64,000 nt of DNA from positions 4,298,001 to 4,362,000 of the forward strand of contig BSQZ01000036.1 in assembly GCA_033239005.1 (NCBI GenBank). The letters are read 5' to 3'. Below the pieces are notes generated by a model. The model searched no databases and had not been told where the DNA came from. It saw nothing but the letters and a program-made list of their open reading frames with translations. Each line of letters begins with the position of its first letter. Position 1 is the stretch's first letter. This DNA comes from Lamellibrachia satsuma (lineage: Eukaryota > Annelida > Polychaeta > Sabellida > Siboglinidae). This document shows positions 55,477 to 64,000 of this stretch, piece after piece. The translations under genes and the position numbers were made by a program.

Positions 55477-56039
55477 CTCATCACGTAGCATTGCAGTGGC
55501 AACCTGGGCCTGATCCTTCCGGATGCTGTCAATGGCTCTCCAGATGGTGGGGTGAGCATGTCCTACCAGCTTGGAAAAGGCATTGTTCCAACCCTCACAG
55601 ATGTTGGTTCTGGAGCCACCTTGAAGGGTGATAGTGTGAACATTCCATATGGATGGTGGATACATAGGTGGCTTGCGACGAATGTGAAAGGGAGGTACAG
55701 TGTCATCTGGACGTTGGGGTGGCTGTATCTAACGGTTGGTACCGGATACATAGGTGGCATTAGGTGCTATCAAAGTACTGCCGAAGGGATTCTAGTCCAT
55801 CAGGAATGTTCTCACAGAGGTAGGCCATGCCCTCAGGTACATCATTTTCTGGCAGGAAAACAAGACCATCCAGCATCCCACAGAAGAGCTTAACGTCCTC
55901 CTCCTCACGATAGCGCTGTACCAAACCAAGACTCTGGATAGATTTTCCTCCATGTGGACTGGGTAAGATGATAGAAACAGCCGTGGACGTTGACATGAGG
56001 TCCGAAGGTTGATTGCACGGTATTGATCACTGCCTGCTC

Positions 56040-56369
56040 GAAGTCAGTGGTCACAGTAGTGGGGTCAACATTGAAGTCAATGGTCACAGTGGTGGGGTCG
56101 ACATTGAAGTCAATGGTCACAGTGGTGGGGTCGACATTGAAGTCAATGGTCACAGTGGTGGGGTCGACATTGAAGTCAGTGGTCACAATAGTGGGGTCGA
56201 CATCGAAGTCAATGGTCACAGTGGTGGGGTCGACATCGAAGTCAGTGGTCACAGTGGTGGGGTCGACATTGAAGTCAATGGTCACAGTGGTGGGGTCAAC
56301 ATTGAAGTCAATGGTCACAGTGGTGGGGTCGACATTGAAGTCAATGGTCACAGTGGTGGGGTCAACATT
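56040..56369 (-). repeat. 33-bp in-frame repeat of the MULE second-Asp segment, ten copies
   Basis: Ten exact-length 33-bp units read NVDPTTVTIDF with small variations (D for N, T for I, I for T). In copy C the single equivalent is QADPTTITLDFEQA, holding the catalytic Asp. All ten units stay in frame, so the protein here would present ten copies of the DF motif, only the last followed by EQAV. Confidence 0.96.
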
Positions 56370-57374
56370 GAAGCCAAGCTCACTGCACCTATCCTGAATA
56401 GCTGTGAAAAGTTCTTCATATGTTTCCTGGTGCTTGTTGGGTAGGAAGGCGTAGACACTGGTCACAGCTGATTCTCCAAGTGATACACGGATCACATACA
56501 ACTGAGTGAATAGGAGTGGGTCCATCCATATACAGGAGTCAGAACTAGCAAGGTGTCTAAGCCCAAGGTCAGTTCCAAACACTAAGATCCTATCAGAGGA
56601 ATCGACACCGTTGTCATAGATGAGGAAGGGGTCTCCGTCAACAGTGGTGGTCCACTCACCATCTAGTTCACTGAGTGATGTTGGGTTCTTGGGCATGTGC
56701 TTGGCACGTTCCCGTCTGAGCGAGCACTTGACAGTCTCAGGATTGCCGAGCCCAGCACGTATGTCTAGAGGTGTATCCGTGGTCTGGTCTGACATGAGTT
56801 GAGTGAGTGTACCACGTGATCCAGCAGCACGCTCCTTGAGTGAGGCACGTAACTTGGTGACTGCTACTGCCTGTTGCTGTGGATCATGGCTATGTGATGT
56901 GGAGCTGGTGACAGTTGTCATCTGGAAAGATAAAGTGAGAAATATAACATTAGTTTAATGGTCAAATGATAAGCAGGTAATTTGATTATCGTTAATTTCA
57001 TTTGTTAGGATTTACATCAGAGTAGATTATTTGAGTTTAGGGAATGCATTGTGTCAGTAATTTACAAAAGATATTTACCTCAGCTGAATGCCGTGCGGTT
57101 GGAGCACTCCCATCTGACAGTCTTCTTGGCATACTTCCTGGTGTACATGTAGCCCTCGTGAACAAGCTTCAAACCACCCTTATGGTTATTGATGATATCC
57201 ATGTTGTAGGTATATTATCAACTTTGTATTATAATATCAGAGAGAGAGAGAGTTATATAATTAATGTTCCAGTTTTCTGGTGCCCTTATATGCAGGTCAG
57301 CTGTGATGTAACTAGCAATTAAGGGAAGCCACCTACTGCTGTATGGCTTCCCTGTCACATGCTGTCAGGGATGA

Positions 57375-58146
57375 TCCCCCTTGATCCCTATTTCAGCTTT
57401 TTTATTCAAAACATTTGCTGAGGAGCTGGCACCGGCTTGGTGCCCCATATTCCAACTTTCGGTCGATAGCCACATGGTACCAATACTCTGGAAAACCTCA
57501 TATATTACTCCTGTACCAAAGAAAACTTGCCTAAAAGAAAACAAGGATTACAGACCTGTTGCACTTACATCAATTGTCATGTTTGGAATGCATTGTGGCT
57601 TGTAAACTGAGGTTAGACGTTCAGGACTATCTTGACCCATTCCAATTTGCCTACAGGCAGGGCAGAGGAACTGACGACGCTGTCAACACTGTTGTCCATT
57701 TAATTTTGAAACACTTAGACAAGCCCAAGGCTTATGCTAGACTACTGTTCATAGACTTTAGCTCGGCGTTCAACCTTATCCAACCTCACACCCTGCTCAC
57801 TAAGCTGAAACAAATGAATGTCAATCCATATATCATCAAGTGGTATCATTCTTTTCTAACAGACAGTGCAGCTTGTTAAAGTAAATCAGACTCTTTCCCA
57901 AACTGTGGTAACAAATACCGGTGCACCAAGTTACGTTGTGTCAGTTCGCCAATTTTGTACATTCTATATACAAATGACTGTACCAGCAGCAGTACTAACA
58001 ACTACATAATAAAATTTTCTGATGACTCGGCTATTCTTAGTCTGTTACATGCTGATTCTGACATCAGTATGTACACTTCTGAAATTGAAAGCTTTGTACA
58101 TTGGTGTGGCAACAACCACCTCAAACTCAATGTTAGTAAGACGTAA
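57375..58146 (+). pseudogene. LINE reverse-transcriptase fragment (Rex/CR1/L2-like)
   Basis: It reads WKTSYITPVPKK, ENKDYRPVALTS (fingers), DPFQFAYRQGRGTDDAVNTV, ARLLFIDFSSAFNLIQPHTL (palm, first Asp), IKWYHSFLTD, then after a break FYIQMT/LYTNDC, YIIKFSDDSAILSLLHADSD (catalytic DD; FSDD) and WCGNNHLKLNVSKT, where it ends. Three frames are used, and the 'TGAPQGCV' region is degraded to TGAPSYVV. It lacks the endonuclease and C-terminus. It abuts the 5' flank of MULE D and has removed or displaced its right end. Confidence 0.88.
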
Positions 58147-58985
58147 GAGATGATTTTTAATGCTAAATGTATTTATGCAAAATAACAACACAAGTCCAGC
58201 GTAAATTGAAATAGGCCAAAGAATGACATTTAGATTTATTAATTAAGGAGCATGAAATTAGGCAAGCATACACCATCAAAATAAGATACATCCAATAATC
58301 TCAGCAAGCATGCCGGCCCCCAAAAGGTGTTTACACATAATTAGTAAATCATGCCTATCAGCTACCCACTACCAGTACTATCTGTACCACTACTGACCTA
58401 TATACAATTCACATGGTATCGGTGGGGGGTCACTCCGCCGTGAATTAACCATACACATATATGTACAAACAGAAAGGCTGGGGTACTCGATCCCACTGCC
58501 AAACATGGTAAATGAAAAAAGTATTCTTGAACAATTCATAATGAACATTATGGAAACACAACACACAATGTATAAAGGTGTTACATATCTAGACATTAGT
58601 CAACCAATAACTACTAACACATCAGACCGAGAGGTAGGGCCAAACAGCCACACAAATGTACTTGTAAAAAGTAGCCGCACTAAAAACCCTGTGTACACTA
58701 CTGAAAACTTAGTGGGGGGAAAAGCGTTAATGCAAAACCTCGTGTACCAAACTATAACAGGGAAAAGCGTCAAAAAATTAAAAATCTTTGTGAACTACCT
58801 CTCTGTCTTCAGTGTTCCAGTGTATCCCTACCTAATGCACCACTTGATTTATTAGATAACACTGGGTAACAACTGTTAACACAATATTAGGGAGGGTGGG
58901 TGGGATTTTTGAAACAGATCGGAATAAACCGAACAACAATACTGATCTTGCAATAAAATCAACAAATTCAGTGATAACGAATAAA
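58147..58985. other. Region without supported gene
   Basis: One 116-codon plus-strand frame (58,505-58,855) has no recognisable motif. Nothing else noted. Confidence 0.45.
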
Positions 58986-58989
58986 CAGT

Positions 58990-60050
58990 AACAATAGAAA
59001 TTCGGAATGAGCCATGAGCCGTTATCAGTTTAAATGACATAACCAGTGATTTAATAGAGTATCCGCTGTGTCAGCCGTCCATTGAATGTCCCCCGGTATA
59101 GTTCTGAATAGTTTTTTGATCTAATTCAGAGATTATACTTATGTTCCTCAATCTTCCCAGACTGTCATTAATTGCCTTTATGTTAGCTTTTTGACTCTTA
59201 CCGAGATGCGCCGGACAATTGATGCGTGGGATGGCTATTCGTGATCTAGGGAACTGTTTGTTCGCTTTCTGCGCCGTCTAATTTTCCACTTGAGGACCTA
59301 TCAATTTGTTCAATACTGTGTTTATGTGTCCGATTTGTGCCCCCGGGAAGCTTTCCGTTTGTATTTGTGCTCTTGACCCTTTGCTTATTCTGCTAATGTT
59401 TGAATCCCTTATAACTAAGATTCCTTTGTCTGTTCCTTCCAGGAACCATTCTGCTGTCTTATGCATCGATTTTTTGTGTCGTATTCTATCCACTAGGAAC
59501 ATAGGAATTGATGGCAATGATTCCGTTTCTGGCTGTTCTGTTGTCCTGTCGTCATTTTGTTGCTCCGTGTCCGTGCTGTTGTCCCAATCCGTCATTGATC
59601 GAGTGATAATGAGTGATGTCGATAGGGTCCATGTTGGGGCTGAATGGATCCTCTCCATCTCAGTAGATGAGTCCGTCCCTGTGCTACTGTCTTCTAGTTC
59701 TTTTCCCTGTGTTTTGTACTGTTTGTAGGTCTGTCCCCCCGTGTCTAGCTCCCGTTAGCAGTCTCCGTATCTGTGGTGGCGCTGAATAAGCCCTTAGTAT
59801 GGGGATGGCATGTTGTCCCGCCGGTGGGGATGCTAATACTGTGGAGTACAGCCTTTGTTGTCTAATTGGCTGTTCCGGCTCACTGGAGCTATCTTTGTTA
59901 TCCGTTCTGAGGGCGCGTGGCGGTGTAGTCTCGTGTCCTGCCCCCCGTGTCCTGTACGTGTTGCCACTCTGGGGATTCCCCTTGTCTGATGTTTTGTTTC
60001 GTCGCTGGGTGTCTGTATTGTGACTGCTGTCAGTTAGCGGGCTGTCAGAT
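58990..60050 (-). repeat. Tandem duplicate (unit 1) of the 3' half of the NADAR-SGNH gene
   Basis: An imperfect direct copy of 60,051-61,181: both begin AACAATAGAAATTCGG and end GCTGTCAGAT. The copies differ at a handful of bases, except that unit 1 lacks about 70 bp, precisely the stretch holding the SGNH GIND motif (after GPQVEN). Confidence 0.95.
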
Positions 60051-60129
60051 AACAATAGAAATTCGGAATGAGCCATGAGCCGTTATCAGTTTAAATGACA
60101 TAACCAGTGATTTAATAGAGTATCCGCTG

Positions 60130-60880
60130 TGTCAGCCGTCCATTGAATGTCCCCCGGTATAGTTCTGAATAGTTTTTTGATCTAATTCAGAGATTATACT
60201 TATGTTCCTCAATCTTCCCAGACTGTCATTAATTGCCTTTATGTTAGCTTTTTGACTCTTACCGAGATGCGCCGGACAATTGATGCGTTGGATGGCTATT
60301 CGTGATCTAGGGAACTGTTTGTTCGCTTTCTGCGCCAGCTGGAATTGTTGTTGACCCTGGACTATTGTTCATATCATTGATTCCTACGGATAAAATTACC
60401 CACTCCGGATAATTTTCCACTTGAGGACCTATCAATTTGTTCAATACTGTGTTTATGTGTCCGATTTGTGCCCCCGGGAAGCTTTCCGTTTGTATTTGTG
60501 CTCTTGACCCTTTGCTTATTCTGCTAATGTTTGAATCCCTTATAACTAAGATTCCTTTGTCTGTTCCTTCCAGGAACCATTCTGCTGTCTTATGCATCGA
60601 TTTTTTGTGTCGTATTCTATCCACTAGGAACATAGGAATTGATGGCAATGATTCCGTTTCTGGCTGTTCTGTTGTCCTGTCGTCATTTTGTTGCTCCGTG
60701 TCCGTGCTGTTGTCCCAATCCGTCATTGATCGAGTGATAATGAGTGATGTCGCTAGGGTCCCTGTTGGGGCTGAATGGATCCTCTCCATCTCAGTAGATG
60801 AGTCCGTCCCTGTGCTACTGTCTTCTAGTTCTTTTCCCTGTGTTTTGTACTGTTTGTAGGTCTGTCCCCCCGTGTCTAGC
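60130..60880 (-). pseudogene. SGNH/GDSL-hydrolase-like C-terminal part
   Basis: The frame 60,789-60,307 carries GILVIRDSNISRI (block I, normally GDS; here RDS), ESFPGAQIGHINTVLNKLIG (block II region) and PEWVILSVGINDMNN (block III, GxND). Past a frameshift near 60,345 it continues FPRSRIAI, RINCPAHLGKSQKANIKAIN, to a stop. This order is that of SGNH esterases, which also occur in some LINE ORF1s, in tyrosine-recombinase retroelements and in rotifer Terminons. Its frame overlaps the end of the upstream NADAR frame and is open past it, so both were probably one protein; one base in a G6 run (60,866-60,871) separates them. Confidence 0.65.
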
Positions 60881-62251
60881 TCCCGTTGGCAGTCTCCGTA
60901 TCCGTGGTGGCGCTGAATAAGCCCTTAGTATGGGGATGGCATGTTGTCCCGCCGGTGGGGATGCTAATACTGTGGAGTACAGCCTTTGTTGTCTAATTGG
61001 CTGTTCCGGCTCACTGGAGCTATCTTTGTTATCCGTTCTGAGGGCACGTGGCGGTGTAGTCTCGTGTCCTGCCCCCCGTGTCCTGTACGCGTTGCCACTC
61101 TGGGGATTCCCCTTGTCTGATGTTTTGTTTCGTCGCTGGGTGTCTGTATTGTGACTGCTGTCAGTTAGCGGGCTGTCAGATGTTGTGTCCTGTGTCTCCG
61201 ACTGTGTGTCAGGTTCTGTCGTACTTGTTATGTTGGCCGGCTGGTCACTCCTGTTCCTTACGGTCCCTGTACGTTGGTCCGTTGTCATAGGAGTGTTCCT
61301 GGGGGTCCTTTCTTCCACTGTCTTGTCCATAGATGTGTCTTCGGTGTTTACCGTCTGGATCGAGTTGTTATCCATCCTATGTTCCCAGGAGTCCGGTATA
61401 TCTGATAGGTCCCAGTCTAGTGTCGGGCTCCTAGCTTTTGGGCTTGCTACCTGTCTCTGTTTAGGTATATCCTCAGTAGTCCCCGTCGTTGCCTCTGTCG
61501 CCTTCGTATTGTTTCTTTCCGTCGGTGTTGTTCCTCCGTCCTGTCCATCGTCCGTTACTACCGTTGGCTGTATAGTTTCTTTTGGTGGAGGTGTTTTTGT
61601 GGAAACTACTGGGGTTGGGGAGATGATGACATTATCTATAGGTGCCTGCCTACTACTGGTTGACGGTTCTTGCGAGCCTGTGAACTTACCCTCCTTGCGC
61701 CTGTATCGTACAGGTGGTGGTTTGTACTCTCGAGATGAATTTGATGAGTCCGTTTGTTGTGAGAGGCGTCCTAGCGTGCCGATTCCCAGTTGGAGATCCC
61801 GGAACTGTGATAGGAGTCTCCCGTACATGTTATGCCCTCTACCGTCTGGACCGGTCCCCCAATAGTTGCTTGTCGCCGTCAGATTGAAATTCGCCCGGGA
61901 CGAGTGTTGTAGTCGTCGCGTGAATGCTGGTACGTTGGTCATTTTCCATTGCAGAGTTTCCCACAGTAGTCCCTCCGCGTGGTTTCTCCAAGCTTCCGTT
62001 TCAATTGGAAATGCTCTACTGAGCCGTTCGACATCCAATGCTGTGTCCGATCTAAATATTGCGTCCGCTAGGGGGCCCATATCCAGAAACATGGCATGTG
62101 CATACGCGAGTGCGTGTGTGGTAGAAGGGAAAGATGCGTTATCGAAGGAATCAGCAAAACTAACATTGCATGAATAGCCTGGGTGCGCCGGGTCATTGAT
62201 AGTATTTATTTCTGAGAGGTATGATTGTGAATTGATAAACCGTTTATGCAT
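60815..62251 (-). CDS. NADAR (YbiA-like) domain protein with long disordered linker
   Basis: 478 codons. Residues about 28-155 fit the NADAR fold: FPSTTHALAYAHAMFLD corresponds to the helix reading T-S-E-H-x-F-Q-A-Q-K-F in YbiA. WRNHAEGLLWETLQWKM and SNYWGTGPDGRGHNMYGRLL then match the W..L..A...KF and YWG.G..G.G.N..G.LL signatures, followed by QFRDL. The Glu of the usual S/T-x-E-H position is Thr here, so activity may differ. NADAR enzymes cleave N-glycosidic bonds of ADP-ribose-type or riboflavin-intermediate substrates. Residues 165-478 are a Ser/Thr/Pro/Gln/Arg linker. An SGNH-like part follows in another frame. The start lies about 160 bp from a divergent Penelope-like RT; upstream codons stay open, so the true start may be earlier. 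The product is inferred, not tested. Confidence 0.7.
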   Translation of the reverse strand: MHKRFINSQSYLSEINTINDPAHPGYSCNVSFADSFDNASFPSTTHALAYAHAMFLDMGPLADAIFRSDTALDVERLSRAFPIETEAWRNHAEGLLWETLQWKMTNVPAFTRRLQHSSRANFNLTATSNYWGTGPDGRGHNMYGRLLSQFRDLQLGIGTLGRLSQQTDSSNSSREYKPPPVRYRRKEGKFTGSQEPSTSSRQAPIDNVIISPTPVVSTKTPPPKETIQPTVVTDDGQDGGTTPTERNNTKATEATTGTTEDIPKQRQVASPKARSPTLDWDLSDIPDSWEHRMDNNSIQTVNTEDTSMDKTVEERTPRNTPMTTDQRTGTVRNRSDQPANITSTTEPDTQSETQDTTSDSPLTDSSHNTDTQRRNKTSDKGNPQSGNAYRTRGAGHETTPPRALRTDNKDSSSEPEQPIRQQRLYSTVLASPPAGQHAIPILRAYSAPPRIRRLPTGARHGGTDLQTVQNTGKRTRRQ

Positions 62252-62414
62252 TTTCTTTGTATGGGGGGGGGCTCCCCGGCATGAATTTGACGCCTCTTCC
62301 GATGGCCTTTGTTTACGCGGGAGCCCGGGCCGAATTTGGATTGTCAGAAAGTCGCGGGGCCTCCTTCGTTACCATATTTCCCCTTTCAGATGCCGTGATA
62401 TGTTTACGTAATTT

Positions 62415-63542
62415 TTGATCATGCCGTTTTCGGGCTCGGGCAGTGTCATGTGGTCCCGATGGGGGGCCCTGACACTAGGACTAAATAGGATAAAACACAT
62501 GGGTTACATTTCGGGGAAACAATTGCTCTATTTAGACCCCCCTGAGACACCCAGAAACACACAATTATATCTGTTACTGAAAATCCATAAAACTAGGGAT
62601 AAATGGCCCCAAAAGGACAAGATGCCCCCAGGCAGACCAATAGTATCGGATTGTGGTTCGGAGTCGTATAGGGTAGCGGAATACATTGACGAGTTCTTAG
62701 GACCCCTGGCCACGTCACATAATTCGTACGTTAAGGACACAACCGACTTTATTGAAAAAGTGACAAAACTCACAATCCCGGAGAATGCAATGTTATTTTC
62801 AATGGACGTGGAAAGTTTATACACTAACATCGATAACACTTCCGGACTAGAAGCGGTCAAACAAGCCTTTAGGCGTAGCACTGATTACAACAGGCCAGAT
62901 GCGGAAATATTAGAATTATTAGGGATCTCTCTGAATAATAACGCATTCCAGTTTCAAGGAAAATTTTATAAACAAATCTGGGGAACAGCTATGGAACAGA
63001 AATGCGCGCCTAATTACGCAAATATTTTTATGGCAGAGTGGGAACGCCAAGCGCTAAATAAATGCCCTAAGAAACCACTAGTGTACTTGAGGTATCTGGA
63101 TGACATTTTCGGTATTTGGACTCACGGAGAAGCGGAATTCAAAACATTTTGGAATATTTTAAATACGCACAAGAATTGTATAAAGGTAACTGCGGAGACC
63201 AGTTACGAGGAGATTAACTAACTAGATACAACGATTTTCAAGGGGAACAGATTCTCCCAAATAAGGAAATTGGATAGCAAGGTTTACTTCAAAACCACGG
63301 ATACGCACCAGTTGTTACACAGGAAATCGTTCCACCCGAAACACACATTCACCGGAATTTTGAAATCACAAATTGTCAGATTTCACAGAATTTGCAACAA
63401 TGTAGCTGATTTTGATAAAGCAACGAAAATTTTATTTGACAGTTTAGCAAAGAGGGGTTACGGTAGGAGATTCCTTAGAAGTGTCAAGATAAAAACCATT
63501 CGGAATATTTCAAACAGGAGGGAGGGGGGCCACCAAGTGTGA
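62415..63542 (+). pseudogene. Penelope-like reverse transcriptase
   Basis: Motifs in order: LYLLLKIHKTRDKWP, PPGRPIVSDCGSESYRVAEY, SYVKDTTDFIEKV, AMLFSMDVESLYTNI (first catalytic Asp, residue 131), IWGTAMEQKCAPNYANIFMA (usually GTAMG), LVYLRYLDDIFGIW (catalytic DD, residues 229-230). After the stop at 63,219 come LDTTIFKGNRF, KTTDTHQLLHRKSFHPKHTF and RICNNVADFDKAT, all still RT-thumb family sequence. The stop interrupts what is normally an E-x-x-FLDT segment. These enzymes prime from nicked or telomeric DNA. Confidence 0.92.
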
Positions 63543-64000
63543 AGGAAATAAATGCCAAACTTGTAAGCACTTTATCACGTTCAAGGCTCCGAGGACAGAT
63601 GAGAGGAATATGGAGATTAAGACCAATAATTGTTCAACGGAAAACATTATCTATCTAATCTCTTGTACAAAATGCGATCGGGAGTATGTTGGAGAAATGA
63701 TTAACACTCTAAGAAGCAGGATTAATCAACATAAATCTGATATACGCAGAGCAGCACAGACCCCAGTGGCCGACCATTTTAACACAGGAAACCATGACTT
63801 AGCGGATATGAGAGTAACCATTCTGGAATCAGGGCCATTCTCAACACACGACGATCTAGAAACAACGTATAGACGGAATAAAGAGTCCCTATGGATACAA
63901 ACTCTCAAAACTACGGAACTCCACGGATTGAATATAAGAGAAGACTCGTATAATATTATACCATTTGCCATCCCATTCTCTAAATACGTAGGGGAAGTGA
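63543..64000 (+). pseudogene. GIY-YIG endonuclease domain of the Penelope-like element (runs off window)
   Basis: In the frame +1 to the RT: CEGNKCQTCKHF (the CxxC linker of PLEs), CSTENIIYLISCTKCDREYV (GIY and the start of YIG), GEMINTLRSRINQHKSDIRR (catalytic Arg), VADHFNTGNHDL (His), and LWIQTLKTTELHGLN. It remains open through the last base. It makes the first-strand nick for insertion in this class. Confidence 0.88.

Larger units (their letters stand above)
54000..57202 (-). pseudogene. FLYWCH + MULE transposase of copy D, damaged
   Basis: Exon 1 (57,202-57,081) matches copy C to FSC, but 26 bp between two GCTG words are deleted, which creates a stop (TTCAGCTGA) just before the intact GTAAAT donor. 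Exon 2 opens after TTTCCAG at 56,921. The first catalytic segment is shortened: SDSCIWMDPLLF lacks the GTFNVA that follows the Asp in copy C. The second-Asp segment is repeated ten times (56,040-56,369). A frameshift follows WRKI near 55,940. Later pieces are GLVQRYREEEDVKLFCGMLD, SIWNVHTITLQGGSRT and NICEGWNNAFSKLVGHA (Glu). The C-terminal PPAKRVRRHT stretch is expanded into 47-bp repeats. The end at about 54,000 reads HTLCTDRRDGTKSVPD. Not functional. Confidence 0.9.
53787..57360 (-). mobile_element. FLYWCH-MULE copy D, right end lost
   Basis: The left end (53,787-53,880) is an array of GGACAAAATCCCACT-type units. The gene reads leftward: exon 1 at 57,202, exon 2 from 56,921 to about 54,000. 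The region upstream of exon 1 resembles that of copy C (AAGCCACCT..GGCTTCC near 57,325-57,350) and then meets a LINE at about 57,375; no right-hand array follows, so that end is lost. The gene is broken and contains two separate tandem expansions and an 865-bp insertion. Confidence 0.85.
62415..64000 (+). mobile_element. Penelope-like element (5'-truncated), RT + GIY-YIG
   Basis: The RT comes first and the GIY-YIG nuclease last, the order of canonical Penelope-like elements. The gene starts only about 55 codons before the KIHK motif, so the usual N-terminal region is missing. One stop (63,219-63,221) and one frameshift at a G6 run (63,524-63,529) interrupt it. The nuclease frame is still open at the window end. 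Divergent to the NADAR gene. Confidence 0.92.

Noticed and set aside
61185..61865. 226-codon plus-strand frame rich in Val, Ser, Leu and Cys
   Set aside because: It mirrors the NADAR-SGNH linker on the minus strand, whose Ser/Thr/Asp/Gln bias reverse-translates to this hydrophobic pattern. No start context or motif.

Overview
Organism. This looks like a repeat-dense stretch of an invertebrate animal genome. Genes have short spliceosomal introns (GT..AG, about 150-360 bp), TATA boxes and Kozak-like starts. There are no bacterial operons, rRNA or CRISPR arrays. The mobile elements are typical of marine invertebrates: non-LTR LINEs (one with a 2A peptide), FLYWCH-type Mutator-like DNA transposons (MULEs), hAT elements, Ty3/gypsy LTR elements, a Penelope-like element (PLE) and tRNA-derived SINEs. 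The species cannot be named from the sequence. Only one locus (20.8-21.2 kb, minus strand) looks like a possible host gene, and I do not recognise its product. Layout. 1-11 kb is AT-rich with no convincing gene; it holds a 26-bp satellite (3.85-4.69 kb), microsatellites, two SINEs and a possible inverted-repeat element. 11.7-14.8 kb has a LINE ORF1 remnant and a LINE RT tail whose coding sequence has expanded into nine 62-bp repeats. 15.8-18.2 kb is a Ty3/gypsy pol remnant. 19-24.7 kb has LINE fragments, the possible host gene, microsatellites and a GC-rich tandem repeat. 24.95-26.03 kb is a hAT-type MITE with an 8-bp target-site duplication (TSD). 26.3-28.6 kb is a LINE with a 2A peptide and an endonuclease interrupted by an in-frame (GGA)123 run. 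29.5-30.9 kb is a MULE remnant. 32.6-38.4 kb has two direct copies of a LINE segment flanking a MULE. 38.8-39.8 kb is a deleted MULE. 39.9-43.6 kb is a hAT element with a perfect 8-bp TSD, carrying an apparently intact MULE with a perfect 10-bp TSD. 44.3-45.7 kb is a small LTR element with an inverted gag start. 46-53.4 kb is a MULE holding a second, different Mutator-like transposon in its intron and a LINE in its 5' flank. 53.8-57.4 kb is a MULE whose catalytic segment is repeated ten times. 57.4-58.1 kb is a LINE RT. 59-62.3 kb encodes a NADAR-domain protein with an SGNH-hydrolase-like part (3' half tandemly duplicated), head-to-head with a PLE RT + GIY-YIG that runs off the window end. How it fits together. 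The main system is a family of FLYWCH+MULE transposons. At least seven sets of ends or copies carry terminal arrays of one degenerate 15-bp unit, GGACA-N4/5-CC(C/A)A, even though their internal four or five bases differ between lineages. The best copy (40,879-43,138) has everything in place: inverted arrays, TATA box, FLYWCH exon, 180-bp intron, DDE exon and TSD. The second theme is that tandem repeats have arisen from transposon coding sequence in at least five places. The third is the NADAR-SGNH protein beside the Penelope-like element, a combination I do not know from described retroelements.
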